From Heliopora coerulea (lineage: Eukaryota > Cnidaria > Anthozoa > Scleralcyonacea > Helioporidae): DNA of 64,000 nucleotides. The position numbers and the translations under genes were made by a program. The DNA lies in the NCBI GenBank assembly GCA_030142905.1, contig JASJOG010000056.1, positions 1,577,501 to 1,641,500 on the forward strand, written 5' to 3'. Each line of letters begins with the position of its first letter. The first letter of the stretch is position 1. Below the pieces are notes generated by a model. It was not told where the DNA came from. It did no database searches and saw only the letters and a program-made list of their open reading frames with translations. Shown here piece by piece: positions 10,377 to 22,700 of the stretch.

Positions 10377-13300
10377 CTTGAGTAACGAGAATAAGAAAAA
10401 AAAAACATTAGCTACCTCCTCTACATATACATCCAATGTAGAAAATTCATCGAATTCGAAAAAAAGTCAGAAAACGCACGTATGAAAGTCGCGAACAAAT
10501 CAAAGACACAAAAGCCGTGAATCAAAGTGGTGCGATATACAGTAGTTTCTTGAAAAGTGGAAAAGCGCAGGTTTTGACCTCAAATAAAAATAAAATGTGA
10601 GGAAATGTTTTATTGGTAGAATGATACATAATGTGGAAGGAAGAAGCACATTTTTGGTATCAAATTTTATAACTTGAAAGGGTTCCCCCTCTCGCTATGG
10701 CAACAGCGGCATTTCATAATGGCTTCCAAGTACGGTTCACGCTTATTTTTTCCCTGAAAAAACGACTGAGTTCTGTTTTTCTTTCACATTTTTCACCACG
10801 AATGGAAAATCAACAACGACATTTAAAAAAACACCATTCTAAACTGCCAATTTCAATTACAGGAAATAACGATTTTTTTCCATTTGAAAAAAATTGGCTT
10901 GAGAGATTTTTTTTTAAATGTTTATTGATCGCCCATTATTGCAGAAAAGTGTTCATCGAAAGAAAAAAAAAAGTTTTCGCTGACACTGAGCATTATTAAC
11001 GCTGCATGTGCGCAACTGCTGCACACCTGCGGCAAATGTCTGGGAGAGATTCTGAATACAATTTTCTCCCGTAGTAGATGGCGATGGGTGGCTACGCTCC
11101 AGGTAATTAAACTTAGAACCAGAACTTCTCGAAAACATACCTTTGTGCCGTTGATCTTCATTACCATGGTCCAACCTCCGCCGCCGAAGCATCCAGGAAG
11201 TGATGTCATTTGACAATATACGTCGTTGAAACCCGAGGTTGTGCTTGTCTTAATTTTGTAGACGCCATTTTTTGCTGCTCTAGATAAAGAAATTTTAAGA
11301 GGCTTAATTGGCTTGGCTTGTTTTCGTAAAATCACATGCCCAGAGTGATGGCCAAGGGTATTGATCATGCATGAAAAATCCCCAAGAGTCTAGTTGACTA
11401 ATTTCATACTGCGAGATAAATTGGCCCTATTTGAATTATTTATGGATCATAGCTAAGACATGACATTGATTTTGTGCCACCAAACACTTTCCAGTGGTTT
11501 TCCTAGTGACCCTACCAAATTTACAGCTATCAAAGTCTCCAAAGAATTATCCGTTAGTGATAGTTTACTGCGCAGCATAAATTCAGGCAAACGATGTTTT
11601 GTACAAAGCTAGAAGCCTAAGAGCCAGAAGTCAGTCACTATATTAATTTGCTATCATGGATACAGTCTTCATCCATCGTTGTCTCTATCTTTAAAATGAT
11701 TAGAAATTCATCACGGAGAATATCTGAGAAGACATATCAAACATAAGATAGATATTTTAAAATGTGCAAATATCTATCGTTTCCATTTTAACGACAGCGT
11801 TGGTGCCTATGGCATATTTTCACGATTGTAGCAATTAAAACTCATTACAGTCTGTTTTCTTCAGTGAATTTTCCAGAAAATTGGTTTCATGGTTATTAGA
11901 TATTCAACCGAAGTTTAACATGTTGAAATATTAGAGGAAGTTGCCATGAAGGAGTGTTTATAATAATAGGATTTGATTAATCCTGAATTATGGAAAATTT
12001 TTAAAATTAGATATGTTGCTTTAATTACTCTGTTCGCTGGATCTACGAAGTTGTTAAGAAATTCACAGAAACAAACATCCAAAAATATAAACATTGGCAT
12101 CGACCCGGACGGTGTCCTCGTGATTGAATATCAACTCGACAGTATCACTATCTACGCATGCGTACCGAGCCTTATTTAGCAACCTATATCTTATTAAAAT
12201 TTACCCCAAGGAGCCACCTTAAGGCACCTTGGGTCATAAGTTAAATTAGTGGAGCAGTGGTCAAGATACCCAAAGATGAGAGTTTAAATATTCAATTCTG
12301 GCGCACTCCATGTTACAAGAATATGAATAACATCCGTACCTGTTTTTTTCCAGGATGTTCAAGCAAGAAGAAAAAACTAAAGATAAATACAAAACAAAGG
12401 AAGTGTGTGTACAAAAGTTACCAAGACCAGGTTGTTCGTTGAAGATAATGGACTGGTACCAAATATCCTCACTACTGTTATTTGTAAGTAATATAATCCT
12501 GTTTGGTTGGTTAATGAATGCTGTTGATGGTTTTTTTGGGGGGTTTTTTTCCCTCCTGTCATCTTGAGAACGTAATATCGTATTTTGAAAATACAAAAGA
12601 AAACCCTCTCAAAAAAAAAAAAAAAAAAAGAATAAACAACCAGTGAACTAGTAACTTTCTCTACTAGTAACTTCCTCTAACTACGAACTTCCTCTCCAAC
12701 TGAAGGGAGACGATACTTGAATGTCCTCTTTTGATCAGTCATATATCATTCCCCATTCTCTATTTAGATCGATAAAGTTCTGTTGTTTTGAAGAATAGGT
12801 AATATTTCCAGAGGCGGATCTGGGATTTGGCAAAAGGGGAAGGGTTGCCAGGCCAGGTGTGGATCCAGGTTTTTTAAAAGGGGGCGGTCAACCGGGCCAT
12901 TGGTTATTCTAGGTTTTTAAAGAGGTGGTGGTTCTTTCATCGCTTTAACAGGGGGCGCAATTAAAGGAAAAAGATGAAAATAAATTTTACTATGTGAACA
13001 TGGAGAGAATGGCATGGAGACAATTCTTTTGACTTGAAATGGTGTTAAGTCATTTATTGGACGTCTAAGCCAAGTGGCAAGTCATTATGTCCAAGTCACA
13101 AGTCACAAAAAGCGTCCAATTCTCATGAGTCGAGTCTGCCTCTCAGTTAGGCATTGTACCTTCAAACTGTTAGGAACTACACTTTAACTGAGTCTGCTAA
13201 AAAGCAGTGGCTACAATGTTGCCACCTGAATCATTTTTAGGAACGTAACAAGTTGAAAATAACCTGGATGTTGCTTTGCTTTGCAAGGAATTTAAAGAGC

Positions 13301-13837
13301 TTGAAAGTGAGAATTGACTTTTTCACGGTGGGAACTCACCCCTTGACGAGTAAAATCGTCCGCTATTAGCCATAGTAGAATAATGCAAATGTTATCCCGC
13401 TGGAAAAGAGTTAATGTCCCATATCAGATAATGGCCACTCTTTCGTTATCGCATGTGGATCATCTTAGATTTATGTTCATATCTCGACTTACCGATCTCG
13501 CTTTCACAGAATTTTCCCTCGTATTTAAATGCGCATAAACACTTGAAGTGTCCAGGTTCGCTCAATTCTCCAACACATTTCCCACCATTTTGGCATGGGT
13601 TCTGTAAACAACCAGCAGCAAATAACGTGAAAGAAATCCAGCTTTGTTGGTCATTCACCGTATCAGCTGCCATCAATGCGCCGGCTTTGTTGCTGAGTTG
13701 ACAGTTAACTCTGTGACTATTGTTGTCCGTTCGGTAATTAAATAAAACGCAAGCATAATCAAGCAGACACAATTGACCGCAGTGCATCCACGATATGACA
13801 CGATGACTGGAAATGACATTTTTTGTAAGATGGTTCC
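9873..13837 (-). CDS. Secreted PAN/apple - EGF - fibrinogen-related protein (partial, N-terminus not found)
   Basis: Three exons on the minus strand join in consistent phase. The first (13493-13837) carries a PAN/apple domain and an EGF-like domain. The second (11141-11277) starts a fibrinogen-related domain with NGVYKIKTS, YCQM and GGGGWTMVMKI. The third (9873-10376) completes it and ends at a TAA. This order is typical of coral secreted proteins, including ones annotated as uncharacterized skeletal organic matrix protein 5, and of lectin-like matrix proteins; that family name is a recollection, not a search result. Such proteins act outside the cell, in adhesion, carbohydrate binding or the skeletal matrix. 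The signal-peptide exon, which must end in phase 1, was not located. The small secreted ORF at 16540-16968 is upstream on the same strand and could only supply it through a weak donor. Confidence 0.7.
11141..11277 (-). CDS. Internal exon: N-terminal part of fibrinogen-related domain
   Basis: Encodes AKNGVYKIKTSTTSGFNDVY then CQM and GGGGWTMVMKINGTK, the usual opening of a fibrinogen-like fold. The donor is ACAAAG|GTATGT. Two AGs a few bases apart (exon start 11277 or 11274) are both in the phase required by the EGF exon, so one residue may vary by alternative acceptor use. Confidence 0.75.
11285..13492. other. Intron of the PAN-EGF-fibrinogen gene
   Basis: No further exon was recognised. Transposon-like GGCGGATCTGGG / GTGGATCCAGG motifs lie near 12812-12960, a poly-A run near 12610, and a degenerate CGAGTAAAATCGTC motif near 13350 that recurs at 39319 and 48487. 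Confidence 0.4.
13493..13837 (-). CDS. Exon: PAN/apple plus EGF-like domain
   Basis: A clear acceptor (CTCTTTTACAG) and donor (GATCG|GTAAGT) bound a 345-nt phase 1-1 exon. The PAN/apple part shows HVISSHR-type strand, WMHCGQLCLLDYACVLFNYR and CQLSNKAGAL. The EGF part follows without an intron: CLQNPCQNGGKCVGEL then CLCAFKYEGKFCE, with all six cysteines. Confidence 0.85.
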
Positions 13838-15319
13838 CTGTAAAAGAGTAGCAATGATGGCAAAAGTGGTCTGTCTTTAAACAGTTCAAGATCGGGACAT
13901 ACAAGCCAAAATTGCTCGTACAAAGGACTTTAAGTGTCAGGATACACGTTGGGTTGGTTGGTTTTGATATTCACCTGACGAAAGCTTGGCGTTGCGAGCA
14001 AATAGATGCCCCCGAAACGAACACTAACGTAAAATCTCGAAAATAGCAGCCCCCGAAAATAGTGGCAAATTTGATATGTCTCTGAAAATTTCCGAAAGTA
14101 GGGCCCCCCCCCAAAAAAAAAGCAGCGGTCCTTTCGAAAACACCTCGTTTCCATGTGATAAAATGAATCCAATTGATGATGATGATAATACTCAATACTT
14201 GGTACTGAACGCTTGACAGTGTTGTTTCAGTCATCGCTTGAGCAACTCTGAAGTATCAAATTTCAAATCTCGACCCGTCAAAAGTAAAGAAAAACTTTCA
14301 AAGTTGTGATGAAGAAAAAGAAGGCAAATGAGGAAAATATAAAACCATTAAAAGAGCAAAGGACAATATTCCCATAGAACGTTAACGGACTTTACCTCCC
14401 GAAAATAACGGTCCCTCGAAAGTAGCGGCCCCCAATGACGGATAAATCCGAAAGTAAGGGGGGGGGCGCTACTTTCGGGATTCTACGGCCTTATGGGAGA
14501 TGTGAAAGAGGCCATTTTGAGTTTCGCACTGAGTTCTGTTTGGCTTGTAACGCAATTAGTTATTCTTAGAATTTTTTTTAAAGGTGGCTCCCTGTAGTTT
14601 AATTAGTTAAGTGTATTTTTCCAGTAGTTTTTGCTGGGTTAATCTGTCGTAAACACCGCCCACAAAAGGGCTTCCTTGCGCTTCTTCACGGAACTTGTTC
14701 TCAAATTTTTGCCGTATGTTTTAGTCATGTAAATCTTCACAAATTTCAACTTTATAGGGAAACTGTGTGTGGAAATCTTTTAATAAAATTTTAGAATTGA
14801 GGGAAGTTACACGACAGATTTTCACGAAACTTTCATACTAGTCGCAAATTGTTCTTTTGAATTGACATATGAATTGAAAAAGATGGAGCACCAGCTTTAA
14901 TTTGGAGTTACATGGGCTCTTATGCATACCGTAAGCTGACAGAGGCTTTTATTATTTTGGCACGACATCACGTAGTTGACTCCTAATGCTTTGAAAATGT
15001 CAAATTGTATTACAAGATTATGAAATTGTCTATAAAAAAGCGTCATTAGTCTAAGAAATCCACTATGCGGCATTTGTTTCAATAACAGTTTTCATTTAAG
15101 CAAAACGAACATCATTTAATTAAACAAGACTGGTTGTTTACACTGTCATCTGCTAATGCAACTGCTAGCATCTGAAACTCCGTGCACTATTTGCATAATT
15201 TCCCAGACATAATCCCACAAATAATATCCCAATACAGAACGGCGACTCATTTTATAAATAGCTCGCACAAAGCTTGAAGTTGGGTCCTCAATACATTCAG
15301 TGTAAAAGCTTTTGTCATA
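13838..15319. other. Non-coding; repeated CGAAAGTAGCGGCCCCC-type motifs
   Basis: Two blocks (about 14010-14150 and 14395-14485) carry variants of CGAAAGTAGCGGCCCCC in both orientations, which suggests the ends of a small palindromic element. No exon was supported. Confidence 0.4.
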
Positions 15320-15733
15320 TACCGTATTTACTCAATTAAACGCCTCCCTCGAATAAACGCCGCCCTCGAATCAACGCCGCAAAAAACAAAAATATTAATA
15401 AACGCCGCCCTCGAATAAACGCCGCATTTATTCTCATCGATGCGGCGTTTAATTGAAGCATTCTTAACTGACTAAATAAAGTATGAAGTGAATTATACCT
15501 GAGTACTACACTTAAGAAAGTACGGCACAATAAGACAGCGAACATTTCAAAAGAGACGTTAATTATGTTCTCAGGGTTTTAGTTTTAGTTTTAGTTTTTG
15601 GGTTTTAGTATTAAATTTGGTTTAATTAGTCGAGTTCAAAGATTAGAAATAAACGCCGCCCTCGAATAAATGCCGCAGCCGCAGCGCAAAAAATTCAATA
15701 AACGCCGCCGCTTTTATTCGAATAAATACGGTA
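15320..15733. mobile_element. MITE with TACCGTATTTA termini
   Basis: The left end is TACCGTATTTACTCAATTAA and the right end is its near reverse complement, TTCGAATAAATACGGTA. Both arms and the interior repeat CGAATAAACGCCGCCCT units. A TA target-site duplication flanking CCGTATTTA fits Tc1/mariner-type insertion. The element is 414 bp and carries no transposase. Confidence 0.75.
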
Positions 15734-16539
15734 CGTATTATTTCCTTACTTTTCTTACGTTCCTGCAGGTCCTCGAGGATATTAAATCACTAATTTGCCA
15801 CTTGTAATTGTTTTATTAAATCAGTACAAGCAATCATGAAAATTTAGGCCATTTGAAATTAAATAACACTTCAAAACCTTTCCTTGTTGATTCGCAAATC
15901 TCTCTTACCGATTTCAGGTTGAAAGTTGCTAAATTTCTAAAATTTCTAAACTTTTTTCAGCTCAAGGTAACAGATGTTTCTAAAACTTGTGAACGTTAGT
16001 TTGAGTTTATGTTAAGACTTTTAACAGTGGTTATCAGGAGACAATTTTAAGACAAAGAATGTTTTCATTCAGCCAAACAGAAACCACCCTTTTTTCTATG
16101 ATTTTTCCCCCAGAAAACTAAACATCAAAGCTCGCGCCTCCTCGTGTAGCTGCACTCTTGAAAAACATTGTGAAATTAGAACCAGATAGCATACACAATG
16201 CAAAAGAAACAAATCATACGGTGCAATTGTATCATCGCTTATCCAAGCGCACAAGAAGTTGGTATTCAAAAATTATGATATTACCGCAAAAAATGTCTGT
16301 CTTGTTATTGAAGTTGGTTTTCGTTTTCTAATGTTTACAGATTTTCAGATGATAAAAAGGAAAATAAACAAAAAGAAAGATGCGTTATTATTACTTTTTT
16401 TTGGAAATGACAAGTGTACATGAGCTTTTTCCATCAATTTCATTATCCATTATTTACAGTTATTCTTGATAGACTTAAATTTAATATCGCTCGAAACGTC
16501 AATACTTCGTTCTTTCGTTTTTGAGGACAGTACTCGCCT
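15734..16539. other. No feature seen
   Basis: AT-rich; no supported exon, RNA gene or repeat in this stretch. Confidence 0.4.
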
Positions 16540-16968
16540 TTAAACCTTTTTTACTTTGAACAGAACGATTGCACCGTGGCTGTACTCGTTTTGTGGTCGT
16601 CCTTTAAACTTTTTATGGTCATTTTCCGAACCTGAGGTTTCGAAATAAATCTGATTTACGGTGTCAGACATTACTAGTTGGAAGCGTTCAGGTGTCGTTA
16701 GAGTAAATATATCCCGCATTTCTGTAATTAGCCAATGGTTGTCATACGCGAGGAAATTTGGTTTGTCATTTCCATGCCGTTTCAATAAATTCAATGCACT
16801 ATTGCTTGTAGTTGTGATTTTATGATCGAAGCATGCTTTCTTACCTTTCTCACCCTTTTGAAATACTTTCCAGCGTTGGCATATGTCTTCGGTTAGGCAC
16901 CAGGGCAACGATAACACGAACAGAGAGGTTAATCCCCAGAGCAAAGGAAAGCTGTGGAACTCTGCCAT
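16540..16968 (-). CDS. Small secreted protein, unknown family
   Basis: From the ATG at 16968 to TAA at 16540 the frame encodes 142 aa. The first about 25 residues (AEFHSFPLLWGLTSLFVLSL then PWC) form a convincing signal peptide. The mature part has few cysteines (EDICQRW, KKACFDH), is rich in lysine, and ends AIVLFKVKKV. A longer frame starting upstream uses a non-ATG codon and is not preferred. I do not recognise the family. A GTGCAA after CACG near the 3' end would be a weak phase-1 donor, which is the phase the PAN exon downstream needs, so this could be the first exon of that gene; a single-exon gene is simpler. Confidence 0.55.
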   Translation of the reverse strand: MAEFHSFPLLWGLTSLFVLSLPWCLTEDICQRWKVFQKGEKGKKACFDHKITTTSNSALNLLKRHGNDKPNFLAYDNHWLITEMRDIFTLTTPERFQLVMSDTVNQIYFETSGSENDHKKFKGRPQNEYSHGAIVLFKVKKV

Positions 16969-17640
16969 CAATTTAAAATCAAAAATACAGCCATTGAGAT
17001 ACACAACCAAAATACATATATGTTGTGATACAAATACAGAATGCCGTGTAGGTAGTGTTAGACGACGAGCAAAAAGCCAAACCGTCAAGAAATGCAGAAA
17101 ATGAAACCCAAAAACCCTCACGTGTCTAACTGAGGCTCTTCACCTTAGAGTGTAACGTGAGCTAAAATAGAAACCGGGTGATGCTTTTTATTGGAAATGG
17201 TCATGTGACCATAGAAATATCCAATCAAATGGGAAAATAAGTAACAAAGTAATTAATGAGAAGTAAATGATGAACGTTTATTGGCTATTTTAAACGTCGA
17301 TAAGCAAATAGACGGGAGGAAGAATTTACTGAGAAGCCAAGAAAATTAGAAGGAGTGGGAACTAAAATGAACCGACACCAGGCAATAAACGGTACAAACT
17401 TGCGTTTTTCTCTCCAAGAGGAAAAAAGTAACTTGTAACAGTAAGAAAAATAAGACGCTTTTCTTCACTATTGTGCCTCTAATTACACGGTTATTACAGG
17501 AAAGAAATAGGATTCTGAAGTGTGATAGAAAGTGGAAGTGGAGTAGCTGCGAGAACTTTTTACTCAGTCGTTGTTTGATACTTGCTACTTTTTATGGTAA
17601 AATATTGTGAAATTCCATAAAATATCAGACCGACGTTTTT

Positions 17641-17865
17641 AAGGTAAAAAAATTAAAAGTTGGCAACTGCCGTGACTGATCTCAAAGAATTCCAACGTTT
17701 CGAGCAAAAGCCCTTCGTCCGAGAAAGAAACGTGTTCTCAAACACATTTCTTTCTCTGACGAAGGGCCTTTGCTCGAAAAATTGGAGAATTCTTTGAGAT
17801 CAGTCACTGCAGTTATGAACCTTTAAACTTTTTACCTTATTTATCACTGTCTACGCAGTACTCTA
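17641..17865. mobile_element. Foldback element, family F1, copy 1
   Basis: Arms at about 17641-17732 and 17745-17838 are near reverse complements (AGGTAAAAA...GACTGATCTCAAAGAATT). The interior carries GACGAAGGGCCTTTGCTCGA in both orientations. The same arms occur at 34189 and 45283. Confidence 0.8.
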
Positions 17866-19650
17866 TACTTATATCGTTGATTCGATGTTTTTAAGGTCCT
17901 TGCAGAAACAGAGGTTGAATATTTCAGTTGTAGTACAGACTACAGACTGAATTAGTGAGATCAATAAATCGTTTATTATATGGCTTTACTGAAATATAAT
18001 TGACAACTACAAAGGTAAAGAACGTCAAATAAAGACTTGCAATTCTATCGTCATTTCGTATAAAATTTCTTCACTAACTTCACTCTGCATAGTTACTATT
18101 CCTTTACTGATTGTTCGTAATACGTTTTCACTTCATATATTGTCAAAAATTTTAATTTTCATTCGACACAGACAAGCCTTTTTTAAATTTCACCTCCCCC
18201 TGATGAAGCCATAAGGGAAATATCCGACCGCTTTGGCTGGCTAACGCCAGAAGGTTTTTCTTGTCAAGGAGAGGCGTATCACACGGGAAAGGATTAACGG
18301 AAAGTTTAATAAAACATCTTTTTTTCACCTCCTTCAATCAAATTGCTCCCGAAGCGCTTTCGAATACTTCATACATTGTTACTTGTTTATATTGTCCATT
18401 TGTCTTCATTTACGCTCAATAAAGCTAACAAACATTTAATATTTTTTTTGAGCTTGTATGATATTACCTTAAAAAGCAATAAATAGTTTTATTATATGGC
18501 CGTGGCAGCGAGCGGTCCTAATGCGGAAATCCTGCAATTTGATTGATTTGGTCTGTTTTTGCACGTACCTCAACTCGCTGCGCTTGTGCCTATCCGTACT
18601 TAAAAATATCGGTCCGATATTTCACTAGTACCGACCTCACGATTGGTCAATAAGTAGTAAATATGAATGCGCGCGTTTTTTAAGCTTCATTCATCAGAAA
18701 TTATTTTTCTGACTTTGCAGGAATCGAAAACTGTATCTTTAGATAACAAAGCGAAGCTTAATTCGTGTGGCATTTTGTATTTTGTGATATATGTTCTGCC
18801 ACGTATACCGAATCTCAGCGTGTCAGTTATTAAGTTAGGAACGCGTTATAGAGGTGTACGTACAGGTATATCATCACCAACATATTACCTTCTTTCTGGG
18901 TTAATTTACAATGAATTTATTTGCATGTTCTCTGATAAGACGAGAGCATGGGCAAGTACAACTTTCTCGAAGCGTCTGAACAGTCTCGTGGAAACTAATA
19001 CAAAATTTCCATTAGATTTAACCGTTATTTTACCGTTGTTTTTTATATTTATTATCTTTTACAGGAAATTTCTTCCTCGAACGTTGGCAATTTTTTCAAT
19101 TAAACAACACCCCATTAGCGTTGTTAGTGGTCAATTGTTGTAATAGATATTTAATTCACCCCACGGTGGCTCAAAGGTGTCCAAGATGGGACACTGCGTA
19201 TTAACCTGTCAGCTAAACAAAGGTTTTTTATAATCATTTAAACTGTGTATGATCATAATCATTATGACAAATGATTTTGCTGACTTGATATCTCCTTTTT
19301 AACTACTGATTTGAAATATAAAACAACTGAACTTATATTGTTGTAGATTCGTTTGGACTATATTTAACTTGAAAGAAGGAAATCCTTTGGTGAATGCTTT
19401 CATGCGTTCACTTATATATTGTTTTTAATGCACCCATTAGTAATATAGATGAAACTCAATATTTATTTCAAGTTTATAATTTGTTTATAGTTTGGAATAG
19501 CGTTTAGATATTACTTTTTAATGACTGCTATTAATATTGCCATATATTGATGCGTGTCATTCTGCGATGCATGTTTATGAAATCACCTCTAACGGGTTCC
19601 TGGATGAGATACCAGTCTTTTGAGTTCCCATTTCTTGTTACTTGACCGCC
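17866..19650. other. Intergenic region upstream of the large receptor gene
   Basis: A 158-codon frame at 18667-19143 has no recognisable domain and AT-rich composition; I do not call it. The region is where the promoter of the 37-kb gene would lie, but no specific promoter motif is assigned. Confidence 0.4.
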
Positions 19651-19738
19651 ATGAACCACTGTTTCCATTCAGTCATCCAGACATTCATAACGTTGGTGCC
19701 AATGCTATATTTTTCATACTCGACGTCTCTACACAAAG
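19651..19738 (+). CDS. Candidate signal-peptide exon of the SRCR-LRR-7TM gene
   Basis: The ATG sits in a strong context (GACCGCCATGA). The 29 codons begin [20 protein letters not shown], a hydrophobic core, then FSYSTSLHK, and end in phase 1 at AAAG|GTAATA. Phase 1 is exactly what SRCR exon 1 requires. It is the only such exon I found between 17 and 21.7 kb, but short start exons are easy to mistake. Confidence 0.45.
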
Positions 19739-22700
19739 GTAATAAACATGCTTAACTGCTCTACACCTTTCGAATGAGTAAAAATTTTAAACGGGCATGC
19801 TAGGGTCTTTTATGGAGCTATATAAATATATGCTGCCATTTTTTTACTAGAACATAATTTAATATGGAAAAAATTTCAGAGTCCAAAATCGATTGTGTGG
19901 TAGCGTGGATCTAACTTTGTAAAGCAAAGTTAACTGGGTTTTGTTTTGTTTTTTTATTTTTTCATTTGTTTTTTTTTTTTTTATTTTTGCGTTGTTTAAC
20001 CTTCGCTGATGTGTGCGCGTTTTTCGAATAGTAAATTTGAGTTTAGTAAGAAATATATTTCGAATATATTCATAGATATATTGAGAGGTTTCTTTGAGTT
20101 TGGATGGAGATTATTTTGCCTTATTCGATGATGATTACATTTCTTCCAACAGTTCGTGAGCTAACCTGAATGACTTATGACTGTGTCTCTGATGATACCG
20201 TTTTAGCTGCCCTGGGACAATTTCTTCGATATTGCTTAAAACGTGGTATTTTCGCGTATGTGGGACAAAAATACCCCTCTCGTTGTAGATATGACACTCG
20301 TTGTAGCCTACAATTATCTTCATTCTTGTTACTTAAATCTTAATTTTATAACAACAGCTGTTTCGGGTACAACCGTTCACTTTTACTTCTTAATTAAAGT
20401 ATCGCGTCTACTTTAATTGTAGAAATGCTCATACCGGGACCCTAATGGCAAGATACTTTTTAGCAGAGGATTTACCGGCGACTTCAGATGTTTTCAAAAT
20501 ACAAGTGTTTCGAATGAAATGACCGCACTTTTAAACTTTCAGGCTGATTATATAATATGCAGAATGCTCGCTCAATTTCGAAAATGACGCCTACATGAGT
20601 TCTGCCGTTGACGTCCACATATTAGTTGTTTATTTCTTAGTTAACATTCAGCCGAGTCAATCAGACAGAGATGTCAGCACAAAGATATCGGATAACAAAT
20701 TATGTCGCGGTTATGATTCGAAAATTTCGACCCGACTTAACTTTTGAAATATTAATCCGTTTTGCCGAGCTGAAATTCTTCCGCGTAACCTTCCAAAAGG
20801 TGAAGTCATTCGAAAAATGCGTAAATGCTTTTAATGAAATCTTTGTTGCATGAGGATGAGGTTTCGGTGTTCGACCCGAGTTTGCTCTCGGAATTTCAAA
20901 GTCATTCTCTTTGTTTTGGATGGAAAATGCGGTCAAAAGAAAACGCCATCCAGAAATTTAAAACGCTTGTTGCTTAACCCCTTCCCTTCCGAGGACGCAC
21001 TCCATCCTAAATGGGGTACTGGCTGCACAGTGGTAGTGCACGTGTTTCTCGGCACTGTGACAAGGGTTCGATTCCAGCTCTGATTAAAGTTGCCTTGGTC
21101 ACATGTGAGATTAGTGTTGCCCAGTTTGACTCTACCAAGTATCGCAGGTTTTTTCCGGGTTCTCCGGTTTCCTCCTGTAGTAACACTGGACCAAAGAGGG
21201 TTGGCCTTTACTAGGTCTCGAGGGAGAACAACTTAGGTAGCTGATCGGGTTATCCAGTATAAATAAAGACACTATACCTTACTTTACTCTACTCTACTCT
21301 ACTCTACTCTACTCTACTCTACTCTACTCTACTCTACTCTACTCTACTCTACTCTACTCTACTCTACTTTACTTTACTTTACTCCGGCAAATACAATACT
21401 CAATGATAAACTGCTGGTAATGGAAGGGTTAATAACTACCTCTACCCTGACCTTTAACAGTTTATAACTTAACTCTAACTGAAACTCAAACCCTGAAAAG
21501 TCAGCGGTTTGTAAGCGTCCTCTATACACCACTCTAGCCTTTAAAACGCTTAACCATAAGTCTGCAGGGATTCAAAATTGAAAGATAATCCTTGAATAAC
21601 ATTTCACTATCATTATAAGCTACATACAGCTCTAGGAAGCCAGATGAATGGAATAATATATCCCTGGCGATAGAATTACATAGTTTATTTGTCTGTTTCG
21701 AATTTTCAGCTTTTCGACTTAACGGCTCTCGAACTGTGGGACTTGTCGAAACTGGCCTCTTGGAAATGTTCTATGAAAAAAAGTGGCGACCCTATTGTCC
21801 ACAAGACTGGAAGGAGGCAAAGCTGAAAGTTGCTTGCAAGGACATTGGTTACATGAGCTTTGATAGTTATAACCTTAGTGTTCCCGATTCGGGTTCCGTA
21901 AATGCTGTTTGGTTGAAAAACCTGACGTGCTCTGGAAATGAACCAAAGTTGCTGTCATGCTCTTATGATGAGCCTCGATCAGGCGACTGCAAGAAGGAAG
22001 TATGGCTGAGCTGCGAAGCTCACGGTAAGGAAGAAGATGAACATGGAATAGTATAGGAATGTTTATTGTGTGTGTTTGTGTATTGGTAGGTAGGTAGGTA
22101 GGTAGGTAAGGTAGGTAAGGTAGGTAGGTAAGGTAGGTAGGTAAGGTAGGTAGGTAGGTAGGTAGGTAGGTAAGGTAGGTAAGATAGGTAGGTAAGATAG
22201 GTAGGTAAGGTAGGTAAGGTAGGTAGGTAAGGTAGGTAGGTAAGGTAGGTAAGGTAGGTAAGGTAGGTAGGTAGGTAGGTAGGTAGGTAGGTAAGGTAGG
22301 TAAGGTAGGTAGGTAAGGTAGGCAGGTAAAGTAGGTAGGTAGGTAGGCAAGGTAGGTAGGTAGGTAGGTAAGGTAGGTAGGTAGGTAGGTAGGTAGGTAG
22401 GTAGGTAGGTAGGTAGGTAGGTAGGTAGGTAGGTAGGTAGGTAGGTAGGTAGGTAGGTAGGTAAGGTAGGTAAGGTAGGTAAGGTAGGTAAGGTAGGTAG
22501 GTAAGGTAGGTAGGTAAGGTAGGTAAGGCAGTTAAGGTAGGTAAGGTGGATAGGTGCGTAGGTAAAACCTTAACGACGCCAGCCTCAAGTAAAAGAGCTA
22601 TTATCTGCGTGGGGTGTCACACAAATTATATTTGCAATATAATTTACATATATAAAAAGTTATAAAATATTGTACCACAAGTAACATATTCAACTAAAAA

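Noticed and set aside
18667..19143. 158-codon plus-strand frame
   Set aside because: No domain, AT-driven composition and a likely splice-acceptor-like AG inside; not enough to call a gene.
22063..22350. Minus-strand frame of Tyr-Leu-Pro-Thr repeats
   Set aside because: It is the translation of the (GGTA)n microsatellite; no coding signal.
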